This document shows, piece after piece, positions 28,291 to 39,205 of a DNA stretch of 64,000 bases (its first letter is position 1; each line of letters opens with the position of its first letter). The notes below the pieces were generated by a model, which was given only the letters and a program-made list of their open reading frames with translations, did not search any database and was not told where the DNA came from. Origin of the DNA: Streptomyces sp. QL37 (GTDB lineage: Bacteria; Actinomycetota; Actinomycetes; Streptomycetales; Streptomycetaceae); assembly GCF_002941025.1 (NCBI RefSeq), contig NZ_PTJS01000001.1, positions 5,399,472-5,463,471 of the forward strand, given 5' to 3'. The position numbers and the translations under genes are program-made.

Positions 28291-30417
28291 CTAAGCCCGG
28301 GTCAGCCCCAGGGACCGCCGCAGGAAGTCCACCTGGAGCAGCAGCAGATTCTCGGCCACCTGCTCCTGCGGTGTCATGTGCGTCACCCCGCTCAACGGCA
28401 GCACCTCGTGCGGGCGTCCGGCGGACAGCAGCGCGGAGGAGAGCCGCAGCGCGTGGGCGACCACCACGTTGTCGTCGGCCAGACCGTGGACGATCATCAT
28501 CGGCCGCACCGTGCCGGCCGGCTCGGAGAGCCCCTCGTCCGTGACCAGCGAGTTGCGGGCGTACACCTCGGGCCGGGTCGCGGGGTCGCCGAGATAGCGC
28601 TCGGTGTAATGGGTGTCGTACAGCCGCCAGTCCGTCACCGGTGCGCCGACGACGGCCGCGTGGAAGACATCGGGGCGCCTGAGCACCGCGAGCGCCGACA
28701 GATAGCCGCCGTACGACCAGCCCCGCATGGCCACCCTGGAGAGGTCCAGCGGAAAACGTCCGGCCAGGGCGTGCAACGCCTCGACCTGGTCGTCGAGGGT
28801 GAGCGTGAGATCGTCCCGCACCGCCTTCTCCCAGCCGGGGGAACGGCCGGGCGCGCCCCGGCCGTCCGCGACGATCACGGCGAAACCGTGGTCCGCGAAC
28901 CACTGGGACGTGAGGTGCGGATTGTGGGCCGCGACCACCCGCCGGCCGTGCGGGCCGCCGTAGGGATCCATCAGGACCGGCAGCGGCCCGTCCGATTCCG
29001 TGTACCCGGTGGGGAGCAGCACGGCGCACGGGATCCGCCGTGCGCCCCCCTCCGTCAGCCGCACCCGGGCGGTCAGGACCGGCTCCTGGGCGAGGTTCGC
29101 GACATCGGCGATCCGCTTGCCGTCCCGCAGCACCCGCACGGCCGTTCCGGGGTGCTCCAGGGACGCCGAGACCAGCACCGTCACACCGCCCGCGCGCACC
29201 GCGGAGTGCACCCCGGAGCCCTCGCTGACGCGCTCCACGCCCAGCTCGTTGACCCGGTACACATGGCTCTGCCCCGTCTCCGGATCCGCCGCACCCTCGC
29301 CCGCGGTCGCCTGCACCAGGATGTCGGACTCCCCGATGTCCAGGACCGCCTGGATGTGCAGCTGGTCGCCGGTCAGTGGCCGGTCGCCGACCGAGAGCAC
29401 CCGCGCGCCCCCCTCGTCGGCAACCCGCACCAGCCGCCCGTCGGGAGCCCAGGCGGGCACCCCGGCGAAAAGATCAAGCCACACGTCGTCCTCGTCGACG
29501 TGCACCGTGCGAGTCGCTCCGCTCTCCGCGTCGACGGCCAGGTACAGCTGACTGCGCTGGTCACGGGCCTGCACCAGGAGCAGCGGGGCGCCGTGCGAGG
29601 ACCAGTGCACCCGCGCCAGGTAGGGAAAGCGGGACCGGTCCCAGACAACCTCCGTGCGGGTGCCGTCCAGGCCCATCACGAAGAGCCGCACCTCGGCGTT
29701 GGCCGTCCCCGCCGCCGGATAGGCCACCTCGGCCGGCTTGCTCCCGGGGTGTGCCGGATCGGCGATCCACCACCGCTGTACGGCGCTGTCGTCGGCCCGG
29801 GCGACCAGCAGGCGGTCCGAGTCCGGCGACCACCAGAAACCGCGGTAGCGGCTCATCTCCTCGGCCGCGACGAACTCCGCGAGGCCGTAAGAGGTGTGGG
29901 CGTCCTCCGGCTCCGCGACCGGCCGGTCACCGTCGCCCTCCGCCCCCACGACGCGCAGCGCGCCCCGTGCCACGTAGGCGATGTGCCGGCCGTCCGGGGA
30001 GGGGCGCGGGTCGATCACCGGACCCGGTACGGGCAGGGCGCGTGACGTGCCCGCCCTCAACTCGGCGACGTACGCCTTCCCGGAGAGCGCGAAGGCCGCC
30101 AACTCGGCCGCGTCGTCCACCGCGTAGCCCACGATGCCCGCCGAGCCCTCCCGGGTCCGCTCGCGCCGCGCCCGCTCCTGGGGCGACAGCTTCTCCTCCG
30201 AACCGCCCAGCAGGGCGTCGGGATCGGCCGCGATCCGCTCCTCGCCCGTCCCGGTGTCCAGCACCAGGAGCCGGTTCGTCCGGTCGGTGCCGGAGGCCGA
30301 CCGGAGGAACAGCACTCGCGTCCCATCCGGTGAGACGGTGAACGCGCGAGGTGCGCCGAGGGTGAACCGCTGGGTCCTGGCGTGCTGGCGGGGAAAGGTC
30401 AACTTCTGCGAGGTCAT
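28291..30417 (-). CDS. S9 family prolyl oligopeptidase / dipeptidyl aminopeptidase
   Basis: 708 residues from ATG 30417 (MTSQKLTFPRQHARTQRF); the frame continues upstream to 30681 but overlaps the divergent small gene. The N-terminal two thirds form a beta-propeller (FTVSPDGTRVLFLRSASGT, PRPSPDGRHIAYVARG, FWWSPDSDRLLVARAD). The C-terminal alpha/beta hydrolase carries the triad Ser568 (GWSYGG), Asp648 (HGLADDN) and His680 (GVTHMT). These enzymes cleave short peptides after Pro or Ala, and the DPP IV subgroup releases dipeptides. No signal peptide is seen, so it is cytoplasmic. Lying near two peptide importers, it could digest imported peptides; this is inference. Confidence 0.92.
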   Translation of the reverse strand: MTSQKLTFPRQHARTQRFTLGAPRAFTVSPDGTRVLFLRSASGTDRTNRLLVLDTGTGEERIAADPDALLGGSEEKLSPQERARRERTREGSAGIVGYAVDDAAELAAFALSGKAYVAELRAGTSRALPVPGPVIDPRPSPDGRHIAYVARGALRVVGAEGDGDRPVAEPEDAHTSYGLAEFVAAEEMSRYRGFWWSPDSDRLLVARADDSAVQRWWIADPAHPGSKPAEVAYPAAGTANAEVRLFVMGLDGTRTEVVWDRSRFPYLARVHWSSHGAPLLLVQARDQRSQLYLAVDAESGATRTVHVDEDDVWLDLFAGVPAWAPDGRLVRVADEGGARVLSVGDRPLTGDQLHIQAVLDIGESDILVQATAGEGAADPETGQSHVYRVNELGVERVSEGSGVHSAVRAGGVTVLVSASLEHPGTAVRVLRDGKRIADVANLAQEPVLTARVRLTEGGARRIPCAVLLPTGYTESDGPLPVLMDPYGGPHGRRVVAAHNPHLTSQWFADHGFAVIVADGRGAPGRSPGWEKAVRDDLTLTLDDQVEALHALAGRFPLDLSRVAMRGWSYGGYLSALAVLRRPDVFHAAVVGAPVTDWRLYDTHYTERYLGDPATRPEVYARNSLVTDEGLSEPAGTVRPMMIVHGLADDNVVVAHALRLSSALLSAGRPHEVLPLSGVTHMTPQEQVAENLLLLQVDFLRRSLGLTRA

Positions 30418-30583
30418 GGCCCTGAACCTAGCCCGCGACCGCCGGTCCGTGCGCCCCTCGTGCTGCTGTGCCCCGATCAATGCGTCGGCACGGATAGTTA
30501 TGATCCGTAGCGCTCGGTGGGTATGAACCTGCTGGCTCCATGTGTGCTGCCCGTCCCGACCGTACTGATGGAGGTGAACCGCC

Positions 30584-30778
30584 GTGGCACTCTCGATTTC
30601 GGCGGTGGTGCTGCTGGCGATCGTCGTCTTCCTGCTGATCCGGAAATCCGGACTGAAGGGCGGACACGCGGTGGTCTGCATGTTGCTCGGCTTCTACCTC
30701 GCGAGCTCGTCGATCGCCCCGACCATCTCGGAGGTGACGTCGAACGTGGCAGGCATGATCGGGGGGATCAAGTTCTGA
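30584..30778 (+). CDS. 64-residue two-helix membrane protein of unknown function
   Basis: Starts at GTG 30584 with GGAGGTGA seven bases upstream, an excellent ribosome binding site. The first hydrophobic helix is ALSISAVVLLAIVVFLLI, then a basic loop (RKSGLKGGH), a second helix (AVVCMLLGFYLASSSIA) and a polar C-terminus ending in GGIKF. It is divergent from the S9 peptidase gene and lies 74 bases before mshB. I recall similar short proteins in other Streptomyces but no function. The strong translation signal argues that it is a genuine gene. Confidence 0.7.
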   Translation: MALSISAVVLLAIVVFLLIRKSGLKGGHAVVCMLLGFYLASSSIAPTISEVTSNVAGMIGGIKF

Positions 30779-30852
30779 CGGCCACCCCGCCGGGCGCCCC
30801 CGACACCGTGGGGCGTTCGGCCGGTGGGCCGGCCTGCTCGTAGGGTGGTCCC

Positions 30853-31770
30853 ATGAAGGACCTCCCCGCCCGCCGTCTGCTCCTGGTGCACGCGCACCCC
30901 GACGACGAGTCGATCAACAACGGCGCCACCATGGCCAGGTACGCGGCCGAGGGCGCCCACGTCGCCCTCGTGACGTGCACCCTCGGCGAGGAGGGCGAGG
31001 TCATCCCGCCGGACCTCGCGCATCTCGCCGCGGACCGGGACGGCGGACTGGGCGACCACCGCATCGGCGAACTCGCCGCCGCGATGCGGGCGCTCGGGGT
31101 CACCGACCACCGCTTCCTGGGCGGCCCCGGCCGGTTCCGTGACTCCGGGATGATGGGCACCGAGCAGAATCACCGGCCCGGCGCCTTCTGGGCCGCCGAC
31201 CTCGACGAGGCGGCCGGCCACCTCGTCGGAGTGATCCGCTCGCTGCGCCCCCAGGTCCTCGTCACGTACGACCCCGACGGCGGCTACGGACACCCGGACC
31301 ACATCCAGGCGCACCGCGCCGCGACGCGCGCGGCGGACCTGGCCGCGGACCCCTCGTACGACGCCGGCGCGGGAGCCCCGCACACCATCGCCAAGATCTA
31401 CTGGAACCGGGTACCCCGCTCCGAGGCCGAGGCGGCCTTCACGAGGCTGCGGGACACCGCCCCCGACGCCTTCCCGGGGATCGCCGCGGTCGACGACGTG
31501 CCCGGTGTCGTGGACGACGCGGAGATCACGGCGGAGATCGACGGCTCGGCGTACACCGCGGCGAAGACCGCGGCCATGCGGGCGCACGCCACCCAGATCA
31601 CCGTGGACGGACCGTTCTTCGCTCTTTCGAACGACCTGGGGCAGCCCCTCTTCACCACCGAGTACTACGAGTTGGTGCGGGGCGTCCCGGGCGGGGACGA
31701 CGGTTCCCGCGAACACGACCTCTTCGCGGGCGTGCCGGACGCGGCCCCCGCACCGGGAGCACAGGCATGA
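30853..31770 (+). CDS. mshB: MshB, GlcNAc-inositol deacetylase of mycothiol biosynthesis
   Basis: 305 residues. It removes the acetyl group from GlcNAc-Ins, the second committed step of mycothiol synthesis, the thiol that replaces glutathione in actinobacteria. It is a zinc-dependent LmbE-fold enzyme: the AHPDDES motif supplies the ligands His15 and Asp18 and the base Asp17, and [12 protein letters not shown] supplies His150. [13 protein letters not shown] is a family-specific stretch. Neighbouring motifs are intact and length matches the M. tuberculosis enzyme. The ATG of the next gene overlaps its stop codon, so the pair is translationally coupled. Confidence 0.96.
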   Translation: MKDLPARRLLLVHAHPDDESINNGATMARYAAEGAHVALVTCTLGEEGEVIPPDLAHLAADRDGGLGDHRIGELAAAMRALGVTDHRFLGGPGRFRDSGMMGTEQNHRPGAFWAADLDEAAGHLVGVIRSLRPQVLVTYDPDGGYGHPDHIQAHRAATRAADLAADPSYDAGAGAPHTIAKIYWNRVPRSEAEAAFTRLRDTAPDAFPGIAAVDDVPGVVDDAEITAEIDGSAYTAAKTAAMRAHATQITVDGPFFALSNDLGQPLFTTEYYELVRGVPGGDDGSREHDLFAGVPDAAPAPGAQA

Positions 31771-32228
31771 GCAGCAGGCAGAGGCCACGCGCCTCGTCGG
31801 AGGCGCCGCGCACCAACGCCCCGCCGAGGAGCCCCGGGCCCACCGGCCTCGCGGCGCCCCCGAACCCCGCGCGGATCCCCGTGTACGTGGCTCTCGCGGT
31901 GCTCGGCGCGGTCGTCGGGCTCGCGGGCACCCTCGTCCAGGCGGCCCTGTTCCCGGGCGGGTTGCTGCTCGCCCTCGCGGCGTCGGCGGGTCTGTTCCAC
32001 GCCGGCCGGGTGCTGACGGGGACACAGCTCGGAGCACTGGCGCCGGCGGTCGGATGGTTCATCGCCGTCGTGCTCCTTCTCGGCGGGCGGCCCGAGGGCG
32101 ACTACGTCTTCGGCCAGGAGCTCGGTCTGGCGCTCTTCATGCTCGGAGGGATGGCCGTGGCTGTGATGTGTGCCACGATGTCGCGGCTGCCGTATCCGGC
32201 CAACGGCACCGGCCGAACCGGCAGGTGA
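31767..32228 (+). CDS. Membrane protein downstream of mshB (DUF6113-like)
   Basis: 153 residues. A Ser/Arg/Pro-rich N-terminal tail of about 35 residues is followed by four hydrophobic segments ([77 protein letters not shown]). I recall this pairing with mshB in other Streptomyces. Function unknown. Coupled to mshB by an ATGA overlap, so a link with mycothiol or with envelope redox state is possible but only inferred. Confidence 0.8.
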   Translation: MSSRQRPRASSEAPRTNAPPRSPGPTGLAAPPNPARIPVYVALAVLGAVVGLAGTLVQAALFPGGLLLALAASAGLFHAGRVLTGTQLGALAPAVGWFIAVVLLLGGRPEGDYVFGQELGLALFMLGGMAVAVMCATMSRLPYPANGTGRTGR

Positions 32229-32403
32229 TGTGGTATGTCCGCTCCCGGATTGCGCCTCCGTGCGGTGATGGGTGCATCCTTGTTCCCCCCGGGCGCGGAG
32301 AGTCTTACGGTGGCGGCCAGTATGGTGGTGCGCGCGCCGAGCCGTCCCCTGGCCTGCGGCATGGGGGAAGTACGGGCGGCGGAGCCAATCGGGAGAACCT
32401 GCT

Positions 32404-34485
32404 TTGAGTCGTGAAACTGACAGTTCGTCCTCCGGGCCCCAGGGGCGTGGAGGAGCCGCGTACCCGTCGGGTACGCCGCCGTACGGATCACGCCAGTATC
32501 CGTCGCTGCACCCGTCCCAGGACGGGCCGGAGGAGACTCCGGAGCCTGCGGATCCGCCTCAGCCCGAGGAGCCCAGAACAGAGACGACGCTGACGACGCG
32601 TATCCGGATCAACATCCCGGGCTCGCGTCCGATCCCGCCTGTCGTCATGCGTACGCCGATGAGCGACGCGTCCGCCGACCGTCCGGACGCCGAGCGCACC
32701 GGCTCCACCCCGAGGCCCGGCGCACCCGCGCCGTCGTCCGGTGGAGCGCCCGTGCCCGGCCCGGACGCGCGTGACGGCGGCCCGGCGGCCGACGTCCCGG
32801 CAGAGAAGCCCGCCAGGGAGAAGAGCGGCAGCGACTGGTTCGCCCCGCGCAAGGCCCCGGCCCCCGTCCCGGGCGCGGGCGCCGCACCCATGGCCTCGGC
32901 TCCGGGCGCGCCCGGGCAGGGCCCCGGTCAGGGACCGGGCCCGCGTCCCGGCTCAGGCCCCGGCGGTCCGTCCGGCGCGGGCAGCGGTCCGACACCGCCC
33001 CGCACCGAATCGCCGTACTTCTCGGACGGTCCGCAGCAGCCCGGCGACCGTCCCGGCGCGCCCCGTCCCGGCCGCAGCGCACTCGACGACCTCGACTCCG
33101 GTCCTCGGTCCGCGCCGAACCCCGGCGTGCGGCCGCCTGCCGGCCCGGGTCCCTCCGGGCCCACCACCGGCCCGGCCACCGGAAGTTCGTCGCTGACGCC
33201 GAACCTCGACCGTCTTCCCGGCGGACCGGGCCAGGCGCCCGGCGGACCGTCCGGCCCCCGGCCGGGCGGCCCCGGCGGCGTACCCCCGCGGATGTCGGAC
33301 GACACCGCGATCCTGACGCCGCAGGCTCCCGCCCCGGCCCCCGGGCCCGGCGGCAACGTCTCCGGCGACACGCTCACCAGCGGTATCCCGGTCATTCCCG
33401 CGGAGCCCCGGTCGGCGTTCCCGGGCGGACCCGGCGGGATCCGGCCGCCGGAGGGCCCCATGGGCGGCCGGCCGGCGGACGAGGACGCTCCGGCTCCCGC
33501 ACCCCGGCCCGCTCCGAAGGCCGCGGCGCCTGCCAAGAAGGGCCGCTCCAAGCTGGTCCTGCTGGGCGTGGCCGTCGTCGTGCTGCTCGGCGTGGCCTAC
33601 GGCGCCGGCCTGCTGATGAACCACTCCGAGGTCCCCAAGGGCACCACCGTGCTCGGCGTCGACATCGGCGGAGGCACGAAGGAGGAGGCGGTCACCAAGC
33701 TGGAGGCCGCCCTCGGCAAGCGCGCTCAGGCGCCTCTGCAGCTGTCCGTGGACGGCAAGGAGGAGAAGCTCGCCCCCGACAAGGCCGGCCTCACCCTGGA
33801 CAGCCAGGAGACCGTCCGCGGCGCCGCGGGCAGCGACTACAACCCGGTCTCGGTGATCGGCTCCCTGTTCGGCGGGGCACGTCCCGCCGACCCGGTGATC
33901 CCGGTCGACGAGGAGAAGCTCGGGGTCGCGCTGACCGACCTGGCGGGTGTCTCCGGCTCCGCCAACGACGGCACGATCAAGTTCGAGCCGAACAAGGCCG
34001 TGCCCGTCCCCGGCAAGTCGGGGAAGTCGCTGGACGTCAACCGGTCGATGATCTCCGTCCGCGACGCCTATCGCGCGCAGGTCCAGACCGGTGAGCCGGC
34101 CGTCGTCGAACTGCCGGTGGCCGCCACCGAACCCACCATCACCAAGGCCGAACTGGACCGGGCGATGAAGGAGTTCGCCGAGCCGGCGATGTCCGGCCTG
34201 GTCACCATCAAGGCAGGGCCCAAGCAGATCGACTTCGGCCCCGCGAGGTCCCTGCCGCAGATCCTGTCCATGAAGCCGGTCGACGGCAAGCTGGTCCCCG
34301 TCTACGACAGGGAAGCGATCGACACCCTGCTGGACGGCGTCTTCGACGGCATCATGATCACCAAGGGCGACGGGAAGAAGCACCAGGTCAGCTCGACCGA
34401 CGTGGCCCAGGCCATGCAGGGCGCGCTGCTCGGCAAGACCCCCGCGGAGCGCACCGTCGCGATCGACCTGACCGGCGCGGGCTGA
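32404..34485 (+). CDS. Membrane-anchored PG_binding_4 / VanW-like protein
   Basis: 693 residues from TTG 32404, chosen because GGGAGAA lies eight bases before it and the family begins with SRETDSSSSGPQGRGG. The first 380 residues are cytoplasmic, very rich in Pro, Gly, Ser and Arg and low in complexity. A membrane helix (about 383-405, KLVLLGVAVVVLLGVAYGAG) is followed by an extracellular region with two related modules: VPKGTTVLGVDIGGGTKEEA starts the first PG_binding_4 domain, and a second lies near residues 560-680. Such domains precede L,D-transpeptidase or VanW domains and touch peptidoglycan. No catalytic domain is seen, so it is probably structural or regulatory at the cell wall. Confidence 0.8.
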   Translation: MSRETDSSSSGPQGRGGAAYPSGTPPYGSRQYPSLHPSQDGPEETPEPADPPQPEEPRTETTLTTRIRINIPGSRPIPPVVMRTPMSDASADRPDAERTGSTPRPGAPAPSSGGAPVPGPDARDGGPAADVPAEKPAREKSGSDWFAPRKAPAPVPGAGAAPMASAPGAPGQGPGQGPGPRPGSGPGGPSGAGSGPTPPRTESPYFSDGPQQPGDRPGAPRPGRSALDDLDSGPRSAPNPGVRPPAGPGPSGPTTGPATGSSSLTPNLDRLPGGPGQAPGGPSGPRPGGPGGVPPRMSDDTAILTPQAPAPAPGPGGNVSGDTLTSGIPVIPAEPRSAFPGGPGGIRPPEGPMGGRPADEDAPAPAPRPAPKAAAPAKKGRSKLVLLGVAVVVLLGVAYGAGLLMNHSEVPKGTTVLGVDIGGGTKEEAVTKLEAALGKRAQAPLQLSVDGKEEKLAPDKAGLTLDSQETVRGAAGSDYNPVSVIGSLFGGARPADPVIPVDEEKLGVALTDLAGVSGSANDGTIKFEPNKAVPVPGKSGKSLDVNRSMISVRDAYRAQVQTGEPAVVELPVAATEPTITKAELDRAMKEFAEPAMSGLVTIKAGPKQIDFGPARSLPQILSMKPVDGKLVPVYDREAIDTLLDGVFDGIMITKGDGKKHQVSSTDVAQAMQGALLGKTPAERTVAIDLTGAG

Positions 34486-34508
34486 CCGGACGCGGCAGCT
34501 CCGCACGA

Positions 34509-34540
34509 CCGCCCCCGCCCGGACCTCCGGGCGGGGGCGG
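34509..34540 (+). terminator. Terminator after the PG_binding_4 protein gene
   Basis: CCGCCCCCGCCCGG (34509-34522) and CCGGGCGGGGGCGG (34527-34540) form a perfect 14-bp stem around the loop ACCT, 23 bases after the stop codon. Confidence 0.85.
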
Positions 34541-34577
34541 ACGTCATGGGTCCCCGGCACGCAGAGGAGACGGAAAC

Positions 34578-35015
34578 ATGTCCACCCCGTGGAGTCTGAC
34601 GATCGACTGCGCGCACCCGAAGGAGCTGGCGCGATTCTGGGCGCGGGCGCTCGGGTACGTGGAGAAGCCGCCGCCCGCCGGGTTCGGCAGCTGGGAGGAG
34701 TGGTTCGCCCACCACGACGTCCCGGAGGAGGAGTGGGACGACGGCGCCTATCTGTCCGACCCGGACGGCACGGGCCCGAGCCTGTCCTTCCTGAAGGTCC
34801 CGGAGCCGAAGACGGCGAAGAACCGCCTGCACCTCGATGTGCGGGCGGGCGGCGGCCGTGAGACCCCGTGGGAGACCCGGTGGCCGCGGGTGGCCGAGGC
34901 GGTGGAGCGGCTGACCGCCGCCGGCGGCACGGTGATCCGGGTGCACGAGTTCCAGGGGCGGCCGGACCATGTGGAGATGGCCGACCCGGAGGGCCATGAG
35001 TTCTGCGTGGTCTGA
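34578..35015 (+). CDS. VOC (glyoxalase-like) family protein
   Basis: 145 residues from ATG 34578, with GAGGAGA upstream. Two beta-alpha-beta-beta-beta modules of the vicinal oxygen chelate fold: the first begins WSLTIDCAHPKELARFWARA, the second LHLDVRAGGG through MADPEGHEFCVV. The motifs H-x-D (HLDVRAG) and the final E-x-F (GHEFCVV) provide possible metal ligands. The Streptomyces members of this group often are annotated as glyoxalase/bleomycin-resistance-like with no known substrate. It stands alone, flanked by terminators on both sides. Confidence 0.87.
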   Translation: MSTPWSLTIDCAHPKELARFWARALGYVEKPPPAGFGSWEEWFAHHDVPEEEWDDGAYLSDPDGTGPSLSFLKVPEPKTAKNRLHLDVRAGGGRETPWETRWPRVAEAVERLTAAGGTVIRVHEFQGRPDHVEMADPEGHEFCVV

Positions 35016-35036
35016 AGGGGAGGCGTGAGCGGACGG

Positions 35037-35072
35037 GACAGGGCCCGGCCGCGAGTGCGGCCGGGCCCTGTC
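35037..35072. terminator. Bidirectional terminator between convergent genes
   Basis: About 16 paired bases around the loop GAGT (35053-35056), with a core of GGGCCCGGCCGC and its complement. It lies between the VOC gene and the convergent secreted-protein gene. Confidence 0.85.
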
Positions 35073-35082
35073 TCCCCCCGGG

Positions 35083-36876
<1,794 letters not shown>

Positions 36877-37203
36877 GGATGACGTCTCCTGGGTCGTGGT
36901 ACGGGTGCACGACGGAACCTCGAGAGAGGCGAGAGAGCGCTCTCTCGTGCCGCCGATGTAACCGCTGTCGCCCTGGACACGTCAAGAGGTGTGCGTCAGG
37001 AGGCTCGACCGATCGCCGAACGGGCAACAAATGGCGTGGGCTGTACGGCAATTGGGGCACTTTGCGTGCAGACGGTACGGCCCGTGAGTTCACAGGGTGA
37101 CCGAACGGGAAGGCCTGGGCCCCGCCCGCACGCTTCGGCCTGCCGCGACGCCCTGGACCCCTCGCCCGGGTCATGCCGGGCTCGGGGGATCCGAACGAAA
37201 GGC
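36877..37203. other. Intergenic region upstream of the secreted beta-helix gene
   Basis: Contains the ribosome binding site of the minus-strand secreted-protein gene and the perfect palindrome at 36930-36947. The region 36990-37110 is AT-richer and can hold the promoter. Further right (37110-37203) no feature was found; the SirB1-like gene ends at 37204 on the same strand. Confidence 0.5.
36930..36947. promoter_or_regulatory. Perfect 18-bp palindrome, LacI-family operator
   Basis: CGAGAGAGCGCTCTCTCG is a perfect palindrome centred on GCGC, 54-71 bases upstream of the secreted-protein ATG. The GAGAGCGCTCTC core is the classical form of operators bound by LacI-family sugar repressors in actinomycetes. 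It predicts that the gene is repressed until a saccharide appears. Confidence 0.78.
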
Positions 37204-38055
37204 CTAGTTCAGCAGCGCCCTGGCGGCCTGCGCGCGGTGACGGATGGCCTCGGCCGCGGTCGGCTCGATGCCGTCGACGATCTCGGCGTACTCGTCCATC
37301 TCCGCCGCCCCCCGCAGGAACTCCCCCCGCTGCACGAGGAGCTGGGCCCGCTCGTAGCGGAGCCTGGCCGGGTGCGAGGGCAGCAGCAGGGAGAGTTCGA
37401 GGGCCCACAGCGCCACGTCCGTGCGCTCGGGGCGCGCCGCCGCCCACGCCCGGACGTTGTTCAGGATCCGGAGGACGGTCTCCAGCGGCCTGGCGGGTAC
37501 CGGCATCGCCGCCGCCGGTGGCGCCCCGGTCGCCCCTGCCACCATCAGGTCCGCGTCCTCGCCGCTCAGGGGCGCACCGCCGGCGAAGGGGTCGGCCAGC
37601 ACCCGCTCGGCCGGGTCGCCGAAACCGACCACGTAATGGCCGGGGAGGGCCAGCCCGTAGACGGGGGCCCCTGCCCGCCGCGCGACCTCGATCCAGACCA
37701 CGGACAGCAGGATGGGCAGTCCCCTGCGTCGCCGCAGCACCTGCTGGAGCACCGACGACTCCAGCCGCTGGTAGTCCTGCGAAGAGCCCGCGAAACCACA
37801 GCGATCGCCGAGCAGTTCGGCCAGTGCGGACGCCCACGCGCGGGCGTCGCGGGCCCCGTACGGCAGGAGGCCGGCCAGCCGGTCCAGCTCGATCTGCGCC
37901 GCGTCGATGCCGTGGGGATCGGCGTCCCCGGGCGACGGCGGCGCCGCCTCCGCGCCGAGCAGCAGGCAGAGCAGCGCGAGGTCGGGCCGCTCGGCGCGCG
38001 CCTCCTCGGCGAACCGCCGCCGTCGTTCGGCCGTGCCGGGATCCTCGGCGCTCAT
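37204..38055 (-). CDS. SirB1/transglutaminase-like domain protein
   Basis: 283 residues from ATG 38055 (MSAEDPGTAERRRRFAEEAR); upstream sequence in frame is out of character. The centre matches the SirB1_N (transglutaminase-like) domain: RRRGLPILLSVVWIEVARRAG, then APVYGLALPGHYVVGFGD and DPFAGGAPLS, with the conserved His of PGHYVVG. The C-terminal part, RILNNVRAWAAA to IRHRAQAARALLN, forms helical repeats. Proteins of this type have no proven enzymatic activity. It lies 31 bases after the GNAT gene on the same strand, probably one operon. Confidence 0.87.
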   Translation of the reverse strand: MSAEDPGTAERRRRFAEEARAERPDLALLCLLLGAEAAPPSPGDADPHGIDAAQIELDRLAGLLPYGARDARAWASALAELLGDRCGFAGSSQDYQRLESSVLQQVLRRRRGLPILLSVVWIEVARRAGAPVYGLALPGHYVVGFGDPAERVLADPFAGGAPLSGEDADLMVAGATGAPPAAAMPVPARPLETVLRILNNVRAWAAARPERTDVALWALELSLLLPSHPARLRYERAQLLVQRGEFLRGAAEMDEYAEIVDGIEPTAAEAIRHRAQAARALLN

Positions 38056-38086
38056 GTGTGACACGTCCCCCTCGCTGCTGTCCCCG

Positions 38087-39088
38087 CTACGCGGGCCGGA
38101 AGTGGTGGTAGCTGTGGTGGGTGGCGAAGCCCATGCCGTCGTACAGCGCGCGGGCACCTTCATTGTCCGCCTCGACCTGCAACCACGCGGCCGAGGCGCC
38201 CTCGTCCAGCGCCGTGCGGGCCAGCGCCGTCATGACGGCCGTCGCGAGACCGCGGCGCCGGTGCTCCGGGCCCACCTCGACGGCCATGAACCCCGCCCAG
38301 CGGCCGTCCACCACGCAGCGCCCGATCGCGGCGGGCACCCCCGCCGGACCGTCGCCCGGGACGGAGGCGAACCACACCGAAGGCCCGCTGCCCAGCACCT
38401 TCAGCACATGGGGTCCCGGGGTCTCGAAACGCTGGTACCGGGAGAGCCACGCCTCGTCCGGCTCCCGGGCCAGCCGTACGGCGGAGATGTCCGCGTCCAG
38501 GTCCCCTACGGGTGCGAGCGCCGCGATCCGCACCTCGGCGGTCACCTCGCGCCGCCATCCGTGCTCCTCCAGGTCCGCGCAGAGCCGCTCCTGTGTGCCC
38601 TCGGCGCCCGTGGAGGTCTGGACGTAGGCGGGCAGGCCCCGTTCCCCGTACCAGCGGCGGACACGCCCGAGCGCCTCGCCGATCGGGAGACCCGGATCGC
38701 CGAGCGGCAGCACGGAGTTGGCGCGGCGGGTGAATCCGCCGGCCGCGCGCAGCCGCCAGTCGCCCAGGAGTTCGCTCTCGACGGGCTCCCAGGCGCGCGC
38801 GGTCGCCCGGGCGAGTTCGCCGAACGACGCGGCGGGGCCACGGCGGCGAGCCGGGGCCGGAGGCACCACCTTGCCCGCCACCAGCGTCGATTCCGCGATG
38901 CGGACGCTCTCGCCGTTCCTCGTCGTGACCGACAGCACACCGGCGTCCCACGATGTGAGAACCCCGACCGTGTCGGTGAACTTCGCGCCCTCGCCCCGCA
39001 CGTCGGCGGCGCGCCGCACGGACACGCGTTTGCCCACGTCAGCAGGGGTTATGCGAACCTCGAGCCGTCCGCCCATGGTGAATTCCAC
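38087..39088 (-). CDS. GNAT N-acetyltransferase with N-terminal SH3-like domain
   Basis: 333 residues from GTG 39088; ATG four codons later is an alternative, because the AGGAGG site lies 13 bases from the GTG. The N-terminal 80 residues (VGKRVSVRRAADVRGEGAKF, DTVGVLTSWDAGVLSVTTRN) look like an SH3/Tudor-like barrel. The GNAT domain occupies about 200-330, with the acetyl-CoA loop RRRGLATAVM and the ending EADNEGARALYDGMGFATHH. The layout resembles M. tuberculosis Rv0428c as I remember it. Acceptor substrate unknown. Divergent from the ferredoxin gene. Confidence 0.87.
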   Translation of the reverse strand: MEFTMGGRLEVRITPADVGKRVSVRRAADVRGEGAKFTDTVGVLTSWDAGVLSVTTRNGESVRIAESTLVAGKVVPPAPARRRGPAASFGELARATARAWEPVESELLGDWRLRAAGGFTRRANSVLPLGDPGLPIGEALGRVRRWYGERGLPAYVQTSTGAEGTQERLCADLEEHGWRREVTAEVRIAALAPVGDLDADISAVRLAREPDEAWLSRYQRFETPGPHVLKVLGSGPSVWFASVPGDGPAGVPAAIGRCVVDGRWAGFMAVEVGPEHRRRGLATAVMTALARTALDEGASAAWLQVEADNEGARALYDGMGFATHHSYHHFRPA

Positions 39089-39205
39089 AGCTCTGTCTGC
39101 CCCTCCTGTTCGGATCGTGCCCCGGAACGGAGATACTAGAGGCGGGCATCGACGACGCCGCGCTCCCGCGCGAGAGCCAACGCCCTACCGAGGAGGAACG
39201 ACAGC

